A stretch of 64,000 nucleotides of DNA, from NCBI GenBank assembly GCA_965204875.1, contig OZ242020.1:2480001-2544000 (forward strand), in the 5' to 3' direction. The position numbers and the translations under genes were made by a program. The DNA comes from Aldehydirespirator sp965204875. Its GTDB lineage: Bacteria; Actinomycetota; Acidimicrobiia; Acidimicrobiales; Aldehydirespiratoraceae. Below are positions 1-7,907 of the stretch, piece by piece (the stretch's first letter is position 1; every line of letters begins with the position of its first letter). The notes beneath the pieces were generated by a model. The model searched no databases and was not told the origin of the DNA. It was given only the letters and a program-made list of their open reading frames with translations.

Positions 1-258
1 ATCTTTGCGTCCGGCACATCTATGCCCGCAACCGCGATCACCCAAGGCATCAGCACCATCCTCGCCGCCGAGAAGTTGCTTCTCATAGCCTGCGGCAAGC
101 ACAAGGCAAGAGCCGTCTCACTGGCCATCGAGGGTCCCCTCAGCGAGGCACTGCCGGCCTCGGCGTTGCAGCTTCATCGCAACGTCACCGCCATCGTTGA
201 CGCAGCAGCCGCATCGCTGCTGTCCGAAGCCGCCCACCCGAACGAGCACTCACAGTGA
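1..258 (+). CDS. nagB: Glucosamine-6-phosphate deaminase family protein, C-terminal part
   Basis: The open frame enters from the left edge and ends at a TGA at 256-258. The visible 85 residues match the C-terminal end of the NagB/6-phosphogluconolactonase-like fold. The TAITQGISTIL helix, the LLLIACGKHKA strand, the EGPLSEALPASALQLH segment and the closing VTAIVDAAAAS all follow the family order. The family isomerises and deaminates glucosamine-6-phosphate to fructose-6-phosphate and ammonia in the cytoplasm. The catalytic N-terminal part lies outside the window, so specificity (deaminase or a sugar isomerase-like paralogue) cannot be settled here. Confidence 0.75.
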   Translation: MFASGTSMPATAITQGISTILAAEKLLLIACGKHKARAVSLAIEGPLSEALPASALQLHRNVTAIVDAAAASLLSEAAHPNEHSQ

Positions 259-357
259 GATCACTCGAGGCATTCGCCTCATCCGATGTCCAATATCGGT
301 ACTCTGGCGTGTCAAATCTGTGCAGTGTCAGGTGTCAATGGCCGGTAGTCTGGCGGG

Positions 358-1384
358 GTGGCCGAGTACCTGGAGCGTCTCGCGGAACCGCTCATCGCTG
401 CACTTCTCAAAGAGCTTCCAGCCTTGGCGCTGGTCGGTCCGAGGGCCTCGGGGAAGACCACCACCGCGGCGCGCTACGCCCGTACCGTGATCCGGCTGGA
501 TCGCCGAGCCGAGGCCTTGGCGGTCGCGGCCGATCCCGACGCAGCGCTCGAGGGCCTGGCCGAACCCGTCCTGCTGGACGAGTGGCAGGAGGTGCCCCAA
601 GTGCTGGGCGCCGTCAAGAGGGCCTGTGACGCCGAACCCCGCCCGGGACGCTTCATCCGGTCCACCAGCGGCGTCTCGGGCACGCCCGACTGCTCGCCAA
701 CGGTCATCTGACTCTCAGATGGCCGGCGGAGGCTACGACAGTGCGAGGCTGGCCCGCTTCTTCGAGGCATACGCGCTCAACTCGGCCGGTGTCGTTGACG
801 ACACGACCCTCTGTGATGCTGCGGGCATCAACCGGCGCACCGCGGTGCGCTACCTGGATCTGCTCGGCCGGCTTCACATCGTCGATGAGCTGCCGGCCTG
901 GACGACGAACCGACTCAAGCGGCTGTCGCTCGCTCGGAAGCGGTTCCTGGCGGATCCTTCGCTGCTGGCGTCCGTGACGGGTGCCACCGATCGCTCAGCC
1001 AGGCGTGACGGCAACCTGCTGGGTCGCCTGCTTGAGACATTGGCGGTGGCGCAACTGCGGGCCCAGGCGGCGGTCAGCGAGCACCGCTGCCGGCTCTATC
1101 ACCTCTGGCAGCACCACGGGCGCCATGAGATAGACGTCGTCGCCGAACTCGACTCGCAGCACTTGGTCGCCATCGAGATAAAGGCCACGGCCGCGCCCTC
1201 GCCCGATGATGCACGCCACCTCGCCTGGCTGCGTGATCACATAGGCGACAGGCTTCTTGCCGGCATCGTGCTTCACACCGGCCCCTCGGCGTTCCCGCTA
1301 GGCGACCGCCTCTGGGCACTCCCGATCAGCTCCCTCTGGGGCGAGCGTGTCAGCGATCACTTGGGCAGGCCGTACTGGTCGTAG
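358..1384 (+). pseudogene. Broken AAA+ ATPase with DUF4143 C-terminal domain
   Basis: Two frames carry complementary halves of one family. From a GTG at 358 the first half has a P-loop (GPRASGKTT) and a Walker B-like LLDEWQEVP, then stops at 709-711. The second half, in another frame from about 719, carries the DUF4143 region: a winged-helix-like stretch (AAGINRRTAVRYLDLLGR) and a nuclease-like EIDVVAEL...VAIEIKAT. The usual segment after the RFILTGS-type motif is missing, so a small internal deletion and frameshift has killed the gene. It overlaps the convergent antitoxin gene by 28 bp. These ATPases are common in mobile and defence-rich regions, and their function is poorly known. An ATG at 626 would give an open frame for the second half, but its first about 30 residues are non-homologous. 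Confidence 0.7.
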
Positions 1385-1614
1385 AGGAGTTCGCCATGAT
1401 CAACCTCCGCGGACCCCTTGTCCAGCAGGCTGGCGCAACTAGCGGAGATCTCCCGCAGCGACCGAAGGCGTTCCTCGGTGCTGCGCCTGCGCATCTCGCG
1501 CTCCAAGCGTTCTCTGAGCGCCACCGTGATTGCCTCGGTCTTCGTCTCACCAGTGAGGAGCGCCAGTTCTCTGGCTAGCCGGCAAGTCTCTTCGTTCTTG
1601 ATGTTGAGGCTCAT
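1357..1614 (-). CDS. VapB-type antitoxin (Rv0623/PSK family), without a partner toxin
   Basis: This small protein of 85 residues starts at the ATG 1614-1612, preceded by a purine-rich AAGAGAG site. The N-terminus MSLNIKNEETCRLARELALL and the following TGETKTEAITVALRERLE are typical of the Rv0623-like VapB family, in which this part binds operator DNA. The acidic C-terminal tail (GSAEVDHGELLYDQYGLPK) is the part that normally wraps the VapC toxin. In the family vapC follows immediately. Here the DNA beyond the stop is occupied by the convergent broken ATPase and shows no PIN-domain frame, so this looks like an orphan. The frame stays open upstream to 1845, but that extension is low-complexity and out of family. 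Confidence 0.75.
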   Translation of the reverse strand: MSLNIKNEETCRLARELALLTGETKTEAITVALRERLEREMRRRSTEERLRSLREISASCASLLDKGSAEVDHGELLYDQYGLPK

Positions 1615-1666
1615 TAGTTTCTCTCTTGAGGGCAGATTCAACCTCGCCGTACGTGCGCGCTCGCGG

Positions 1667-2176
1667 TCAGGCCGGAGTGCCGCCACCGGCCGTGCCGGGA
1701 CGGGGTGGTGTTTCGGGGTTGTGGTGCTGGACTCCCTCCAGGCGGGCCAGGCGCTCCCGGGTGTCGGCGAGGCTGTCGACGATCTTGGCGAGCGTGCGCT
1801 GGGTCTCGTTGTGCTGTGCGGTGAACATGTCGGTGGCACGCTCAAGCTGACGGGTGAAATCCTTGCGGGTCTCCTGGTTGGAGCGCTCGATCAAGTTGCG
1901 GGTCTCCTGGTTGGCTTGGCGATGTTCCTGGTTGGAGCGCTCGATCAGGTCGCGGGTCTCCTGGTTGGCTTGGCGATGTTCCTGGTTGGAGCGCTCGATC
2001 AGGTCGCGGGTGTGGGCGCTCTCGCGGTGCTGGCTCCGTATGGAGACGAACATGAGGGTGGTCATGGTGGCGAACATCACGCCGAAGGCCGACCCCAGGA
2101 TCGTCAGCACCGCCGTGTCCAGACCTGTCTCCACGCCAATAACGTTAGCGAACCACGTGATACCTTGCAACACCAT
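1667..2176 (-). CDS. Membrane-anchored coiled-coil protein with internal repeats
   Basis: I do not recognise a named family. The 169-residue product begins with a hydrophobic stretch (about residues 20-47, TAVLTILGSAFGVMFATMTT onward) that should form one membrane helix. A long charged helix follows, built from an 18-residue repeat (DLIERSNQEHRQANQETR) present twice and then partially. The repeat is matched by a 54-bp DNA repeat. The tail contains a second predicted coiled coil (TQRTLAKIVDSLADTRERLA) and a Pro/Gly-rich end. The organisation suggests a cytoplasmic coiled coil tethered to the membrane. The start is the first ATG; no good ribosome site is seen, so the start is uncertain. Repeat number may vary between strains. 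Confidence 0.5.
   Translation of the reverse strand: MVLQGITWFANVIGVETGLDTAVLTILGSAFGVMFATMTTLMFVSIRSQHRESAHTRDLIERSNQEHRQANQETRDLIERSNQEHRQANQETRNLIERSNQETRKDFTRQLERATDMFTAQHNETQRTLAKIVDSLADTRERLARLEGVQHHNPETPPRPGTAGGGTPA
1863..2010. repeat. 54-bp tandem repeat inside the coiled-coil gene
   Basis: The unit starting at 1877 recurs at 1931 and in part at 1985, giving a strict 54-bp period. An additional half unit lies just before 1877. The copies differ at only a few bases (for example aagtt versus aggtc near the middle). Since 54 is a multiple of three, gain or loss of a unit lengthens or shortens the coiled coil without a frameshift. Confidence 0.9.
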
Positions 2177-2256
2177 ACATCACAAGAATCACTGAAGCAG
2201 CAATCGTGCCTGCTCGGTAGGCTTGCTGACCTCGGGCAACCCGCTCGCAGGCCGGC

Positions 2257-2296
2257 CGAGGAACGGGAACCGGTGCTCGCGCAGCGACGCCATCCG
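2257..2296. repeat. 40-bp copy of a segment of the Gfo/Idh gene
   Basis: These 40 bases are identical to 32402-32441, which lie inside the Gfo/Idh-type dehydrogenase gene. On the minus strand both read MASLREHRFPFL. The copy here sits 6 bp beyond the cobS stop codon and is not part of a recognisable gene. It could be a remnant of a deleted paralogue or a dispersed duplication. Confidence 0.9.
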
Positions 2297-2302
2297 GAGC
2301 GG

Positions 2303-3049
2303 TCAGGTCCACGTCCAGCCGAAATCGTCGACGAGCCTTGACATGCCCACCAGTGCGACGACCTGGCCGAGGTGTGCGGCAGATCCGCAGACGTCCCCGG
2401 TCGCTCCATCGAGCGTGCGGCGGGCGAAGCCGGCCACAAGGAGTGCGCCGAGTCCGGCGGATGCCGCCGCCACCGCGGCAGGCAGGCCCAGGCTCACCGC
2501 AGCGGCAGCTGCGATTGCCACTGCTGAAATGCACCGCGCGGGCTGCAGATGCGCCGCGTATCCGATGCCCAGACCGCTGCTGCGGGTCGCCGGCGCGGCC
2601 AGCAACACAACGACCGCTGCGGTGCGGCCAAGCCCGTGCGCGAGCGCCAGCGCGATGACGCCATCACGCGGTGCCAGGGACATGACCGCATGGACCTGTA
2701 CCAGAGTTGACAGCAGCAGGGCCAGCACACCGAACGTTCCCAGGCGGGAATCCTTCATGATCTCGAGACGCTGCCGGCGCGTCGTGCCGCCGAGCGCGTC
2801 GGCCGTGTCCGCCCAGCCGTCCTCGTGGAACGCACCCGTGATCACTATCCCAGTAGCCACGGCGGCTATGGCGGCGAGCGGGGCGCCCAGCGGAGTCCAC
2901 AGCGCCCAGAAGGCGCCTCCCGAGAGCATCCCGACCACGGCACCCACGACCGGGAACCAGGGAACGCTGCGGCCCAGATCGCGGTCTGTGCGTGGGTCCG
3001 CCCCGCCCCGCAACCGGGTGAGGAACGACCATGCGAACCGCAAACTCAC
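2303..3049 (-). CDS. cobS: Adenosylcobinamide-GDP ribazoletransferase (cobalamin synthase)
   Basis: This 248-residue polytopic membrane protein joins adenosylcobinamide-GDP to alpha-ribazole(-phosphate), the last assembly step of adenosylcobalamin. The family signature FHEDGWADTADAL is at residues 74-86. It is followed by GGTTRRQRLEIMKDSRLGTFG-type residues and a late DGATGDVCG motif. Several hydrophobic spans lie between these. The ATG overlaps the cobT stop (ATGA), so cobT and cobS are translationally coupled. Length is normal for the family and all key acidic residues are present. Confidence 0.93.
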   Translation of the reverse strand: MSLRFAWSFLTRLRGGADPRTDRDLGRSVPWFPVVGAVVGMLSGGAFWALWTPLGAPLAAIAAVATGIVITGAFHEDGWADTADALGGTTRRQRLEIMKDSRLGTFGVLALLLSTLVQVHAVMSLAPRDGVIALALAHGLGRTAAVVVLLAAPATRSSGLGIGYAAHLQPARCISAVAIAAAAAVSLGLPAAVAAASAGLGALLVAGFARRTLDGATGDVCGSAAHLGQVVALVGMSRLVDDFGWTWT

Positions 3050-4149
3050 AGCGAACCGGACGCCAGACCCTGCTCGGAGAATGTGGCTACGCCGGTCACC
3101 GCGGCTGCGGCTATTGCGATGATGGGAACTGCAGCAAGCCCGCCGGACCCTTCACCGAGCCCGAGGTCAAGTTGCAGCACGGGTTCAAGTTCGAGCCGTT
3201 CGAGCAGCTGTCTGTGGCCCGGCTCGGCCGAGCAGTGGCCCGCGATGGCGTGGTCCAGGCTGCCCGGCATGGCCGCGTGCAGGGGTGCGACGGCGGCGGT
3301 TCCGATGAAGCCGTCCAGCACCACCGGGACCGAGCGCTGCCGGGCTGCGACCACGGCTCCGGCGATTGCGGCCAGCTCACGACCGCCGAGGCGACGCAGT
3401 GCCTCCAGCGGAGTGACGGAGCCGACCCGACAGACCGCGTCGCTCACGACATCGCGCTTGCGACTCAACGCAGCTCCCGACACGCCTGTGCCCGGTCCGA
3501 CCCACGCTCTTGCGGCGGCGCGAGCCACGTCGTCTGAGGTGTCGGCGGTGTGAGCCTCGTCGTCTGACGTGTCGGGCGGGTCTGTGAACAGGGCCATGCA
3601 AAGCGCAGAGGCCGAGGTTGTGTTGGCGATGCCGAGCTCACCGAGCAACAGCAGATCAGCCTGGCCGACTTCAACTGCATGAACTGCGGCCGCTGCGCCT
3701 GCCGCAACCGCTTCGTCGAAGTCGTCGTCGCTCATGGCGTCGCATGTGCGGATGTTGCCGGTAGGGCGGCCCACGCCGACGTCCACCACCCGGACCGCCG
3801 CTCCGACCTGCCGCGCGATCGCCGTCACGGTGGCAACGCCGCTCTTGACGGCATCGACCATCGCCGCGGTCACCTCGGTCGGATACGCGCTCACACCCTC
3901 GACGGCGACGCCATGATCGGCGGCGAACACGAGCACGGCGGGCCGCTTGACCGCGGGCTGATGCGTGCGTTGCCAGCCCGCCAGCCAGGCGGCTACCTCG
4001 TCGAGGCGCGCGAACGCGCCGCTGGGCCGCAGCACTTCACGAGCCCGCGCAGTGACGGCGCTGCGAGCAGCCGCGTCCGCCGACGGCAGGTCCACCAACA
4101 TGCGCGCCAGCAGGCAGGGCTCGGCAGCGGGCGCCGACAGGTCTGCCAT
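3046..4149 (-). CDS. cobT: Nicotinate-nucleotide--dimethylbenzimidazole phosphoribosyltransferase
   Basis: CobT transfers phosphoribose from nicotinate mononucleotide to dimethylbenzimidazole, giving alpha-ribazole-phosphate, the lower-ligand precursor used by CobS. The 367-residue product has FAADHGVAVEGVSAYP near residue 75, GELGIANTTSASAL in the middle and the glycine-rich GLGEGSGGLAA near the end with the likely catalytic Glu. I chose the ATG at 4149 (MADLSAPAAE), the start of the conserved part. The frame continues upstream to 4227 through a duplicated copy of the start region that is itself out of frame. A small internal repeat (TSDDEAHTADTSDDVA) looks like a local expansion. cobU lies about 100 bp upstream on the same strand. 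Confidence 0.93.
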   Translation of the reverse strand: MADLSAPAAEPCLLARMLVDLPSADAAARSAVTARAREVLRPSGAFARLDEVAAWLAGWQRTHQPAVKRPAVLVFAADHGVAVEGVSAYPTEVTAAMVDAVKSGVATVTAIARQVGAAVRVVDVGVGRPTGNIRTCDAMSDDDFDEAVAAGAAAAVHAVEVGQADLLLLGELGIANTTSASALCMALFTDPPDTSDDEAHTADTSDDVARAAARAWVGPGTGVSGAALSRKRDVVSDAVCRVGSVTPLEALRRLGGRELAAIAGAVVAARQRSVPVVLDGFIGTAAVAPLHAAMPGSLDHAIAGHCSAEPGHRQLLERLELEPVLQLDLGLGEGSGGLAAVPIIAIAAAAVTGVATFSEQGLASGSL

Positions 4150-4227
4150 GGTCGCACACACCCCGTCACGCTCGACGAGCGCCGCCGTCCTGCAGCGGGC
4201 GCCGACAGGTCTGCCATGGTCGCACAC
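4124..4227. repeat. 36-bp duplication spanning the cobT start codon
   Basis: Bases 4124-4159, which contain the cobT ATG, are repeated exactly at 4192-4227, a period of 68 bp. The outer copy therefore supplies a second ATG (4217-4215), but 68 is not a multiple of three and that frame leaves cobT. The 32 bp between the copies show no similarity to the flank. Confidence 0.92.
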
Positions 4228-4251
4228 GGGAAGTGTGGCTCGGCCAACCGC

Positions 4252-4860
4252 TCAAACGCCGTTCGCCTCGGGCGGCGGCACCCCGGCGACCGCGGCCGGC
4301 TCTCGCAGTTCCAAGAGCCGGCCGGCCACGACGAGGCAGGCACGATCGGCCGACGCCGTGATCGCCTGGTTGACCGCGCCAAGCACGTCGCGGTAGGCGC
4401 GACCCAGCGGTGTGGTCGGGACGACACCGGAGCCGACCTCATTGGTGACCACGATCGAGAGGCCACTGCGGGCCCGAAGATCAATCCCCAACCGCCGAGC
4501 CTCGGCTGCGAGCACTGAGGCAACGTTCAGCGTTTGGCCGACCGGATCCCGCAGGTCGGTCTCGGCTCTGCCGCCCTGCGCGGCGAGCATGCGGTTCGCG
4601 ACCCACATGGACAAGCAGTCGATGACGATTGTTGTGTTGCCGTCGATGCCGTCGACGCAGCGCGCGATGTCCAGCGGCGCCTCGAGCGTCACCCACCCGT
4701 CGGGTCGTGCGGCTCGGTGAAGATCGATGCGCGCCGACATCTCGGCATCCCCCGGCTCAGCCGTCGCGATGAACGCCACCTCCCTACCGGAGGATGCAGC
4801 CGCGGCGACGGCCGCTGTCGACTTGCCGCTGCGGGCGCCGCCAGTGAACACCGTCAGCAT
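4252..4860 (-). CDS. cobU: Bifunctional adenosylcobinamide kinase / adenosylcobinamide-phosphate guanylyltransferase
   Basis: CobU phosphorylates adenosylcobinamide and then transfers GMP to it, giving the substrate of CobS. The 202-residue protein opens with the P-loop TGGARSGKS (residues 6-14). It has the candidate guanylylated His48 in DLHRAARPDGW, the VIDCLSMWVANRM strand and the VVTNEVGSGVVP motif. The length is typical of the family. It is the first gene of a cobU-cobT-cobS run; about 100 bp separate it from cobT. A TTGACA-like hexamer lies upstream of the start near 4900, but no clear -10 was found. Confidence 0.92.
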   Translation of the reverse strand: MLTVFTGGARSGKSTAAVAAAASSGREVAFIATAEPGDAEMSARIDLHRAARPDGWVTLEAPLDIARCVDGIDGNTTIVIDCLSMWVANRMLAAQGGRAETDLRDPVGQTLNVASVLAAEARRLGIDLRARSGLSIVVTNEVGSGVVPTTPLGRAYRDVLGAVNQAITASADRACLVVAGRLLELREPAAVAGVPPPEANGV

Positions 4861-4959
4861 CGGAGATCGGCTTCCTCGGGTGCCCTCGCACTCATGTCAA
4901 ATGCCGGCCTCAGGCTAATCCTGGGTCAAGCCCGGCCGAAGCGCTGGGTTGGCCGGCTC

Positions 4960-7182
4960 TCAGGCCAGGTCGAAGCGGTCTAGGTTCATGACCTTGTGCC
5001 AGGCCGCTGCGAAGTCGGCCACGAACTTCTCCTGGGCGTCGTCTGATCCGTAGACCTCGGCGATGGCTCGCAGTTGCGAGTTGGAGCCGAACACCAGATC
5101 GACCGCGCTCGCCGTCCACCTGACCTCGCCGGTGGCGCGGTCGCGGCCCTCGTAGACGTTCTCGGCCTGCGAGACCTGCCACTGCGTGCCCATGTCGAGC
5201 AGGTTCACGAAGAAGTCGTTGGTCAGCGCGCCGCAGCGGTCGGTGAGCACACCGAGCGAGGAGCCGGACGAGTTGGCGCCCAGGACGCGCAAGCCCCCGA
5301 CCAGCACGGTCATCTCCGGCGCCGTCAGCGACAGCAGGCTGGCACGGTCCACCAGCAGTGCCTCGGGTCGGCGCTTGTCGCCCTCCCGCCAGTAGTTGCG
5401 GAACCCGTCGGCTGTCGGCTCGAGCACGGCGAAGGACTCGACGTCGGTCTGCTCCGGCGAGGCGTCGGTGCGTCCCGGCGAGAACGCCACGGCGACCTCG
5501 CAGCCGGCCCGGCGGGCCGCCTCCTCCACCGCCGCACAGCCGCCCAGCACGACCAGATCCGCGAGCGACACCCGCTTGGCGTCGCCGCGACCGGTGTTGA
5601 ACTCGGCCTGGATCGCCTCGAGGGCTGCCAGCACCGCCGACAGCTCAGCGGGGTCGTTGGCCTCCCAGCCGCTCTGAGGAGCCAGGCGGATGCGGGCGCC
5701 GTTGGCACCGCCGCGCTTGTCGCTGTCGCGGAAGGTGGAAGCGGAGGCCCAAGCCACCGAGACGAGCTGGGCCACCGACAGCCCCGAGTCGAGGATCCTG
5801 GCCTTGAGGGCCGCCACGTCTGCCGCCTCGATCAGATCGTGGTCCACGGCCGGGACGGGATCCTGCCAGATCAGCTGCTCGTCCGGCACCTCCGGGCCCA
5901 GATACCGGGCCACGGGGCCCATGTCGCGATGCACGAGCTTGAACCACGCCCTAGCGAAGGCGTCGGCGAACTCGTCGGGATTCTGCAGGAAGCGGCGCGA
6001 GATCGGCTCGTAGACGGGGTCCATGCGCAGCGAAAGGTCGGTGGTCAGCATCACCGGCACGTGCCGCTCAGCCGGATCGTGGGCGTCGGGCACCGTGCCG
6101 GCCGCACCAGGGTCGGTCGGAACCCACTGCCACGCACCCGCGGGGCTCTTCGACAGCTCCCACTCGTAGCCGAACAGGGTCTCGAAGAAGCTGTTGTCCC
6201 AGGTGGTCGGCGTGGGTGTCCAGGCGCCCTCGAGTCCGCTGGTGATGGCGTCGCCCGCCTTGCCGCTGCCGTAGGCGCTGCGCCACCCGAGGCCCTGCTC
6301 CTCAAGGCCGGCGCCCTCGGGCTCGGGGCCGACGTAGCGGTCGCCGTCGGCCGCGCCGTGGGTCTTGCCGAAGGTGTGCCCCCCGGCGATCAGCGCCACC
6401 GTCTCGGTGTCGTCCATGGCCATGCGCGCGAACGTCTCGCGGATGTCCCTTGCCGCCAAGAGCGGGTCGGGCTGTCCGTTGGGCCCCTCGGGGTTGACGT
6501 AGATCAGCCCCATCTGCACCGCGCCGAGCGGGTTCGCCAGGTCCCGGTCGCCGCTGTAGCGCTCGTCGTCGAGCCAGCCGGTCTCGGGCCCCCAGTCAAC
6601 GTCCTCCTCGGGCTCCCACACGTCGCAGCGGCCGCCGCCGAAGCCGAAGGTCTCAAAGCCCATCGACTCCAGCGCCACGTTGCCTGCCAGGATCATCAGG
6701 TCGGCCCAGGAGATCTTGGCGCCGTACTTCTGCTTGACCGGCCACAGCACCCGGCGCGCCTTGTCGAGGTTGGCGTTGTCGGGCCAGCTGTTGAGCGGCG
6801 CGAACCGATGCGTTCCCGAGCCGCCGCCGCCGCGCCCGTCGAAGGTGCGGTAGGTGCCGGCGCTGTGCCACGCCATCCGGATCATCAGCGGGCCGTAGTG
6901 GCCGTAGTCGGCGGGCCACCAGTCCTGCGACGTGGTGATCGCGCTTGCGATGTCGGCCTTCAGTGCTGCGAAGTCGAGGCTGTTGAACGCCGCCGCGTAG
7001 TCGAAGCCGTCGCCCATGGGGTCGATCTGCGGCGAGTTCATGTTCAGCGGTCGCAGGTTCAGCTGCTCGGGCCACCATTGCTGGTTCGCGGCCGAGCCCA
7101 TGGCTGTGGGCGCATAGTGCAGCACGGGGCACTTGCCCGCGGCCGCAGGCGCCTCGACGCTGCCGGTGTCTTCAGTGGTCAT
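4960..7182 (-). CDS. katG: Catalase-peroxidase
   Basis: This haem enzyme removes hydrogen peroxide by catalatic and peroxidatic reactions. The 740 residues include both halves of the fused family. The distal site is Arg102, Trp105 and His106 (IRMAWHSAGTY). The proximal ligand is His269 (GGHTFGKTHG). The Met-Tyr-Trp adduct residues are Trp105, Tyr228 (IYVNPEGPNG) and Met254. All active-site residues match M. tuberculosis KatG within one or two positions. The gene lies 159 bp downstream of a FurA-like gene on the same strand, the arrangement known from mycobacteria, and is probably repressed by it. The very long frame on the opposite strand (5074-7668) is a codon-bias shadow. Confidence 0.97.
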   Translation of the reverse strand: MTTEDTGSVEAPAAAGKCPVLHYAPTAMGSAANQQWWPEQLNLRPLNMNSPQIDPMGDGFDYAAAFNSLDFAALKADIASAITTSQDWWPADYGHYGPLMIRMAWHSAGTYRTFDGRGGGGSGTHRFAPLNSWPDNANLDKARRVLWPVKQKYGAKISWADLMILAGNVALESMGFETFGFGGGRCDVWEPEEDVDWGPETGWLDDERYSGDRDLANPLGAVQMGLIYVNPEGPNGQPDPLLAARDIRETFARMAMDDTETVALIAGGHTFGKTHGAADGDRYVGPEPEGAGLEEQGLGWRSAYGSGKAGDAITSGLEGAWTPTPTTWDNSFFETLFGYEWELSKSPAGAWQWVPTDPGAAGTVPDAHDPAERHVPVMLTTDLSLRMDPVYEPISRRFLQNPDEFADAFARAWFKLVHRDMGPVARYLGPEVPDEQLIWQDPVPAVDHDLIEAADVAALKARILDSGLSVAQLVSVAWASASTFRDSDKRGGANGARIRLAPQSGWEANDPAELSAVLAALEAIQAEFNTGRGDAKRVSLADLVVLGGCAAVEEAARRAGCEVAVAFSPGRTDASPEQTDVESFAVLEPTADGFRNYWREGDKRRPEALLVDRASLLSLTAPEMTVLVGGLRVLGANSSGSSLGVLTDRCGALTNDFFVNLLDMGTQWQVSQAENVYEGRDRATGEVRWTASAVDLVFGSNSQLRAIAEVYGSDDAQEKFVADFAAAWHKVMNLDRFDLA

Positions 7183-7196
7183 GATTGCTCCTTTGT

Positions 7197-7315
7197 TGTA
7201 GGTGGTTGGGTTGGGTTGGTTGTGGACGGGTGGTCGGTCGTGGGGTTGGTTGTGGGTTTGGTCGTTTGTGGGTGGGTCGGTCGTGGGGTGGGTCGGTTGC
7301 GGAATGAGTTGATCG
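7197..7315. repeat. G/T-rich imperfect repeats between furA and katG
   Basis: The furA-katG gap is made of reiterated ggttggg, ggttgtggg and ggtcggtcgtgggg blocks. For example a 14-mer at 7232 recurs at 7275. I see no gene here. The repeat may be a slippage product, or may form G-rich structure on one strand in the katG leader. Confidence 0.7.
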
Positions 7316-7341
7316 CGGTGCGGCCCGGCTCGCTGCCGGTG

Positions 7342-7860
7342 CTAGCGGGCCGCCCTGCCTGCGGGACCGGCCGGCACCGGAGACTCGCCGCCGCTGTTGT
7401 CCCCGGCCGTCGCATGAGCGCCGACGGTGTCGGCGGGCGCGCCCAGGCAGTCGGGGCAGTGACCCCAGTAGATGACCTCGGCCTCGTCGATAGTAAAGCC
7501 GAAGTCGTCGTCGACGTCCAGGCACGGCCGGTACCCGGCGGCGCAATCGACGTCGACCATGCGGCCGCAGGCGCGGCAGACCAGATGGTGGTGGTTGTCG
7601 TCGACCCGGTCCTCGTAGCGCGCCGCCGAGCGCGCCGGCTGGATGCGCCGGATCAGGCCCTTCTCTGACAGCACGGCCAGGGCGTCGAACACCGCCTGCC
7701 GGGACACCGCCCCGATGGCGGCACGGACGTCGTTGGCGAGATCGTCGGCCGTGGCGTGCGGTCGGGCCGACACGGCCCTCAACACAGCCAGCCGCTGAGC
7801 CGTCACCTGGATCTCGTGTGCCCTCAACTTCTGCTCGAGCCGCCCGGCGTCCTTGGCCAT
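7342..7860 (-). CDS. furA: Fur-family repressor, FurA/CatR-type
   Basis: This 172-residue regulator has the Fur winged helix at its N-terminus (residues about 15-80, including TAQRLAVLRAV and SRQAVFDALAVL). A metal-binding dimerisation domain follows with DDNHHHLVCRACGRMVDVD and a second CxxC (CPDC). The two CxxC pairs fit the structural zinc site. It precedes katG on the same strand, the usual arrangement of peroxide-responsive FurA proteins. The C-terminal 35 residues are low-complexity. The ATG at 7860 is only 6 bp below a TATGGT hexamer, so the transcript is probably leaderless, and a palindrome overlaps the -35 region, suggesting autoregulation. Confidence 0.9.
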   Translation of the reverse strand: MAKDAGRLEQKLRAHEIQVTAQRLAVLRAVSARPHATADDLANDVRAAIGAVSRQAVFDALAVLSEKGLIRRIQPARSAARYEDRVDDNHHHLVCRACGRMVDVDCAAGYRPCLDVDDDFGFTIDEAEVIYWGHCPDCLGAPADTVGAHATAGDNSGGESPVPAGPAGRAAR

Positions 7861-7866
7861 GCAGCC

Positions 7867-7907
7867 ACCATAGCACTATTCTGGATCAAATCAACAATTT
7901 GATTTTG
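7867..7907 (-). promoter_or_regulatory. furA promoter with overlapping palindromic operator
   Basis: On the minus strand a TATGGT (7872-7867) lies 6 bp before the furA ATG. A TTGATT (7894-7889) sits 16 bp further upstream as the -35. The A/T-rich inverted repeat AAATCAA...TTGATTT (7888-7905) covers that -35. An A/T palindrome at this position is what autoregulating FurA proteins use. The same bases also encode the last codons and stop of selD. Confidence 0.65.

Noticed and set aside
626..1384. The second half of the DUF4143 ATPase as an independent gene from ATG 626
   Set aside because: Its first about 30 residues do not match the family and overlap the first half in another frame. A deletion/frameshift pseudogene is simpler.
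2177..2302. A gene between cobS and the coiled-coil gene
   Set aside because: Only the 40-bp Gfo/Idh fragment and short open stretches are present; no start, ribosome site or motif is convincing.
5074..7668. An 864-codon open frame on the plus strand opposite katG
   Set aside because: It lies wholly antisense to a gene with complete catalytic residues, shows a composition typical of reverse-complemented GC-rich coding sequence (Arg, Gly, Val, His-rich) and has no motif of its own.
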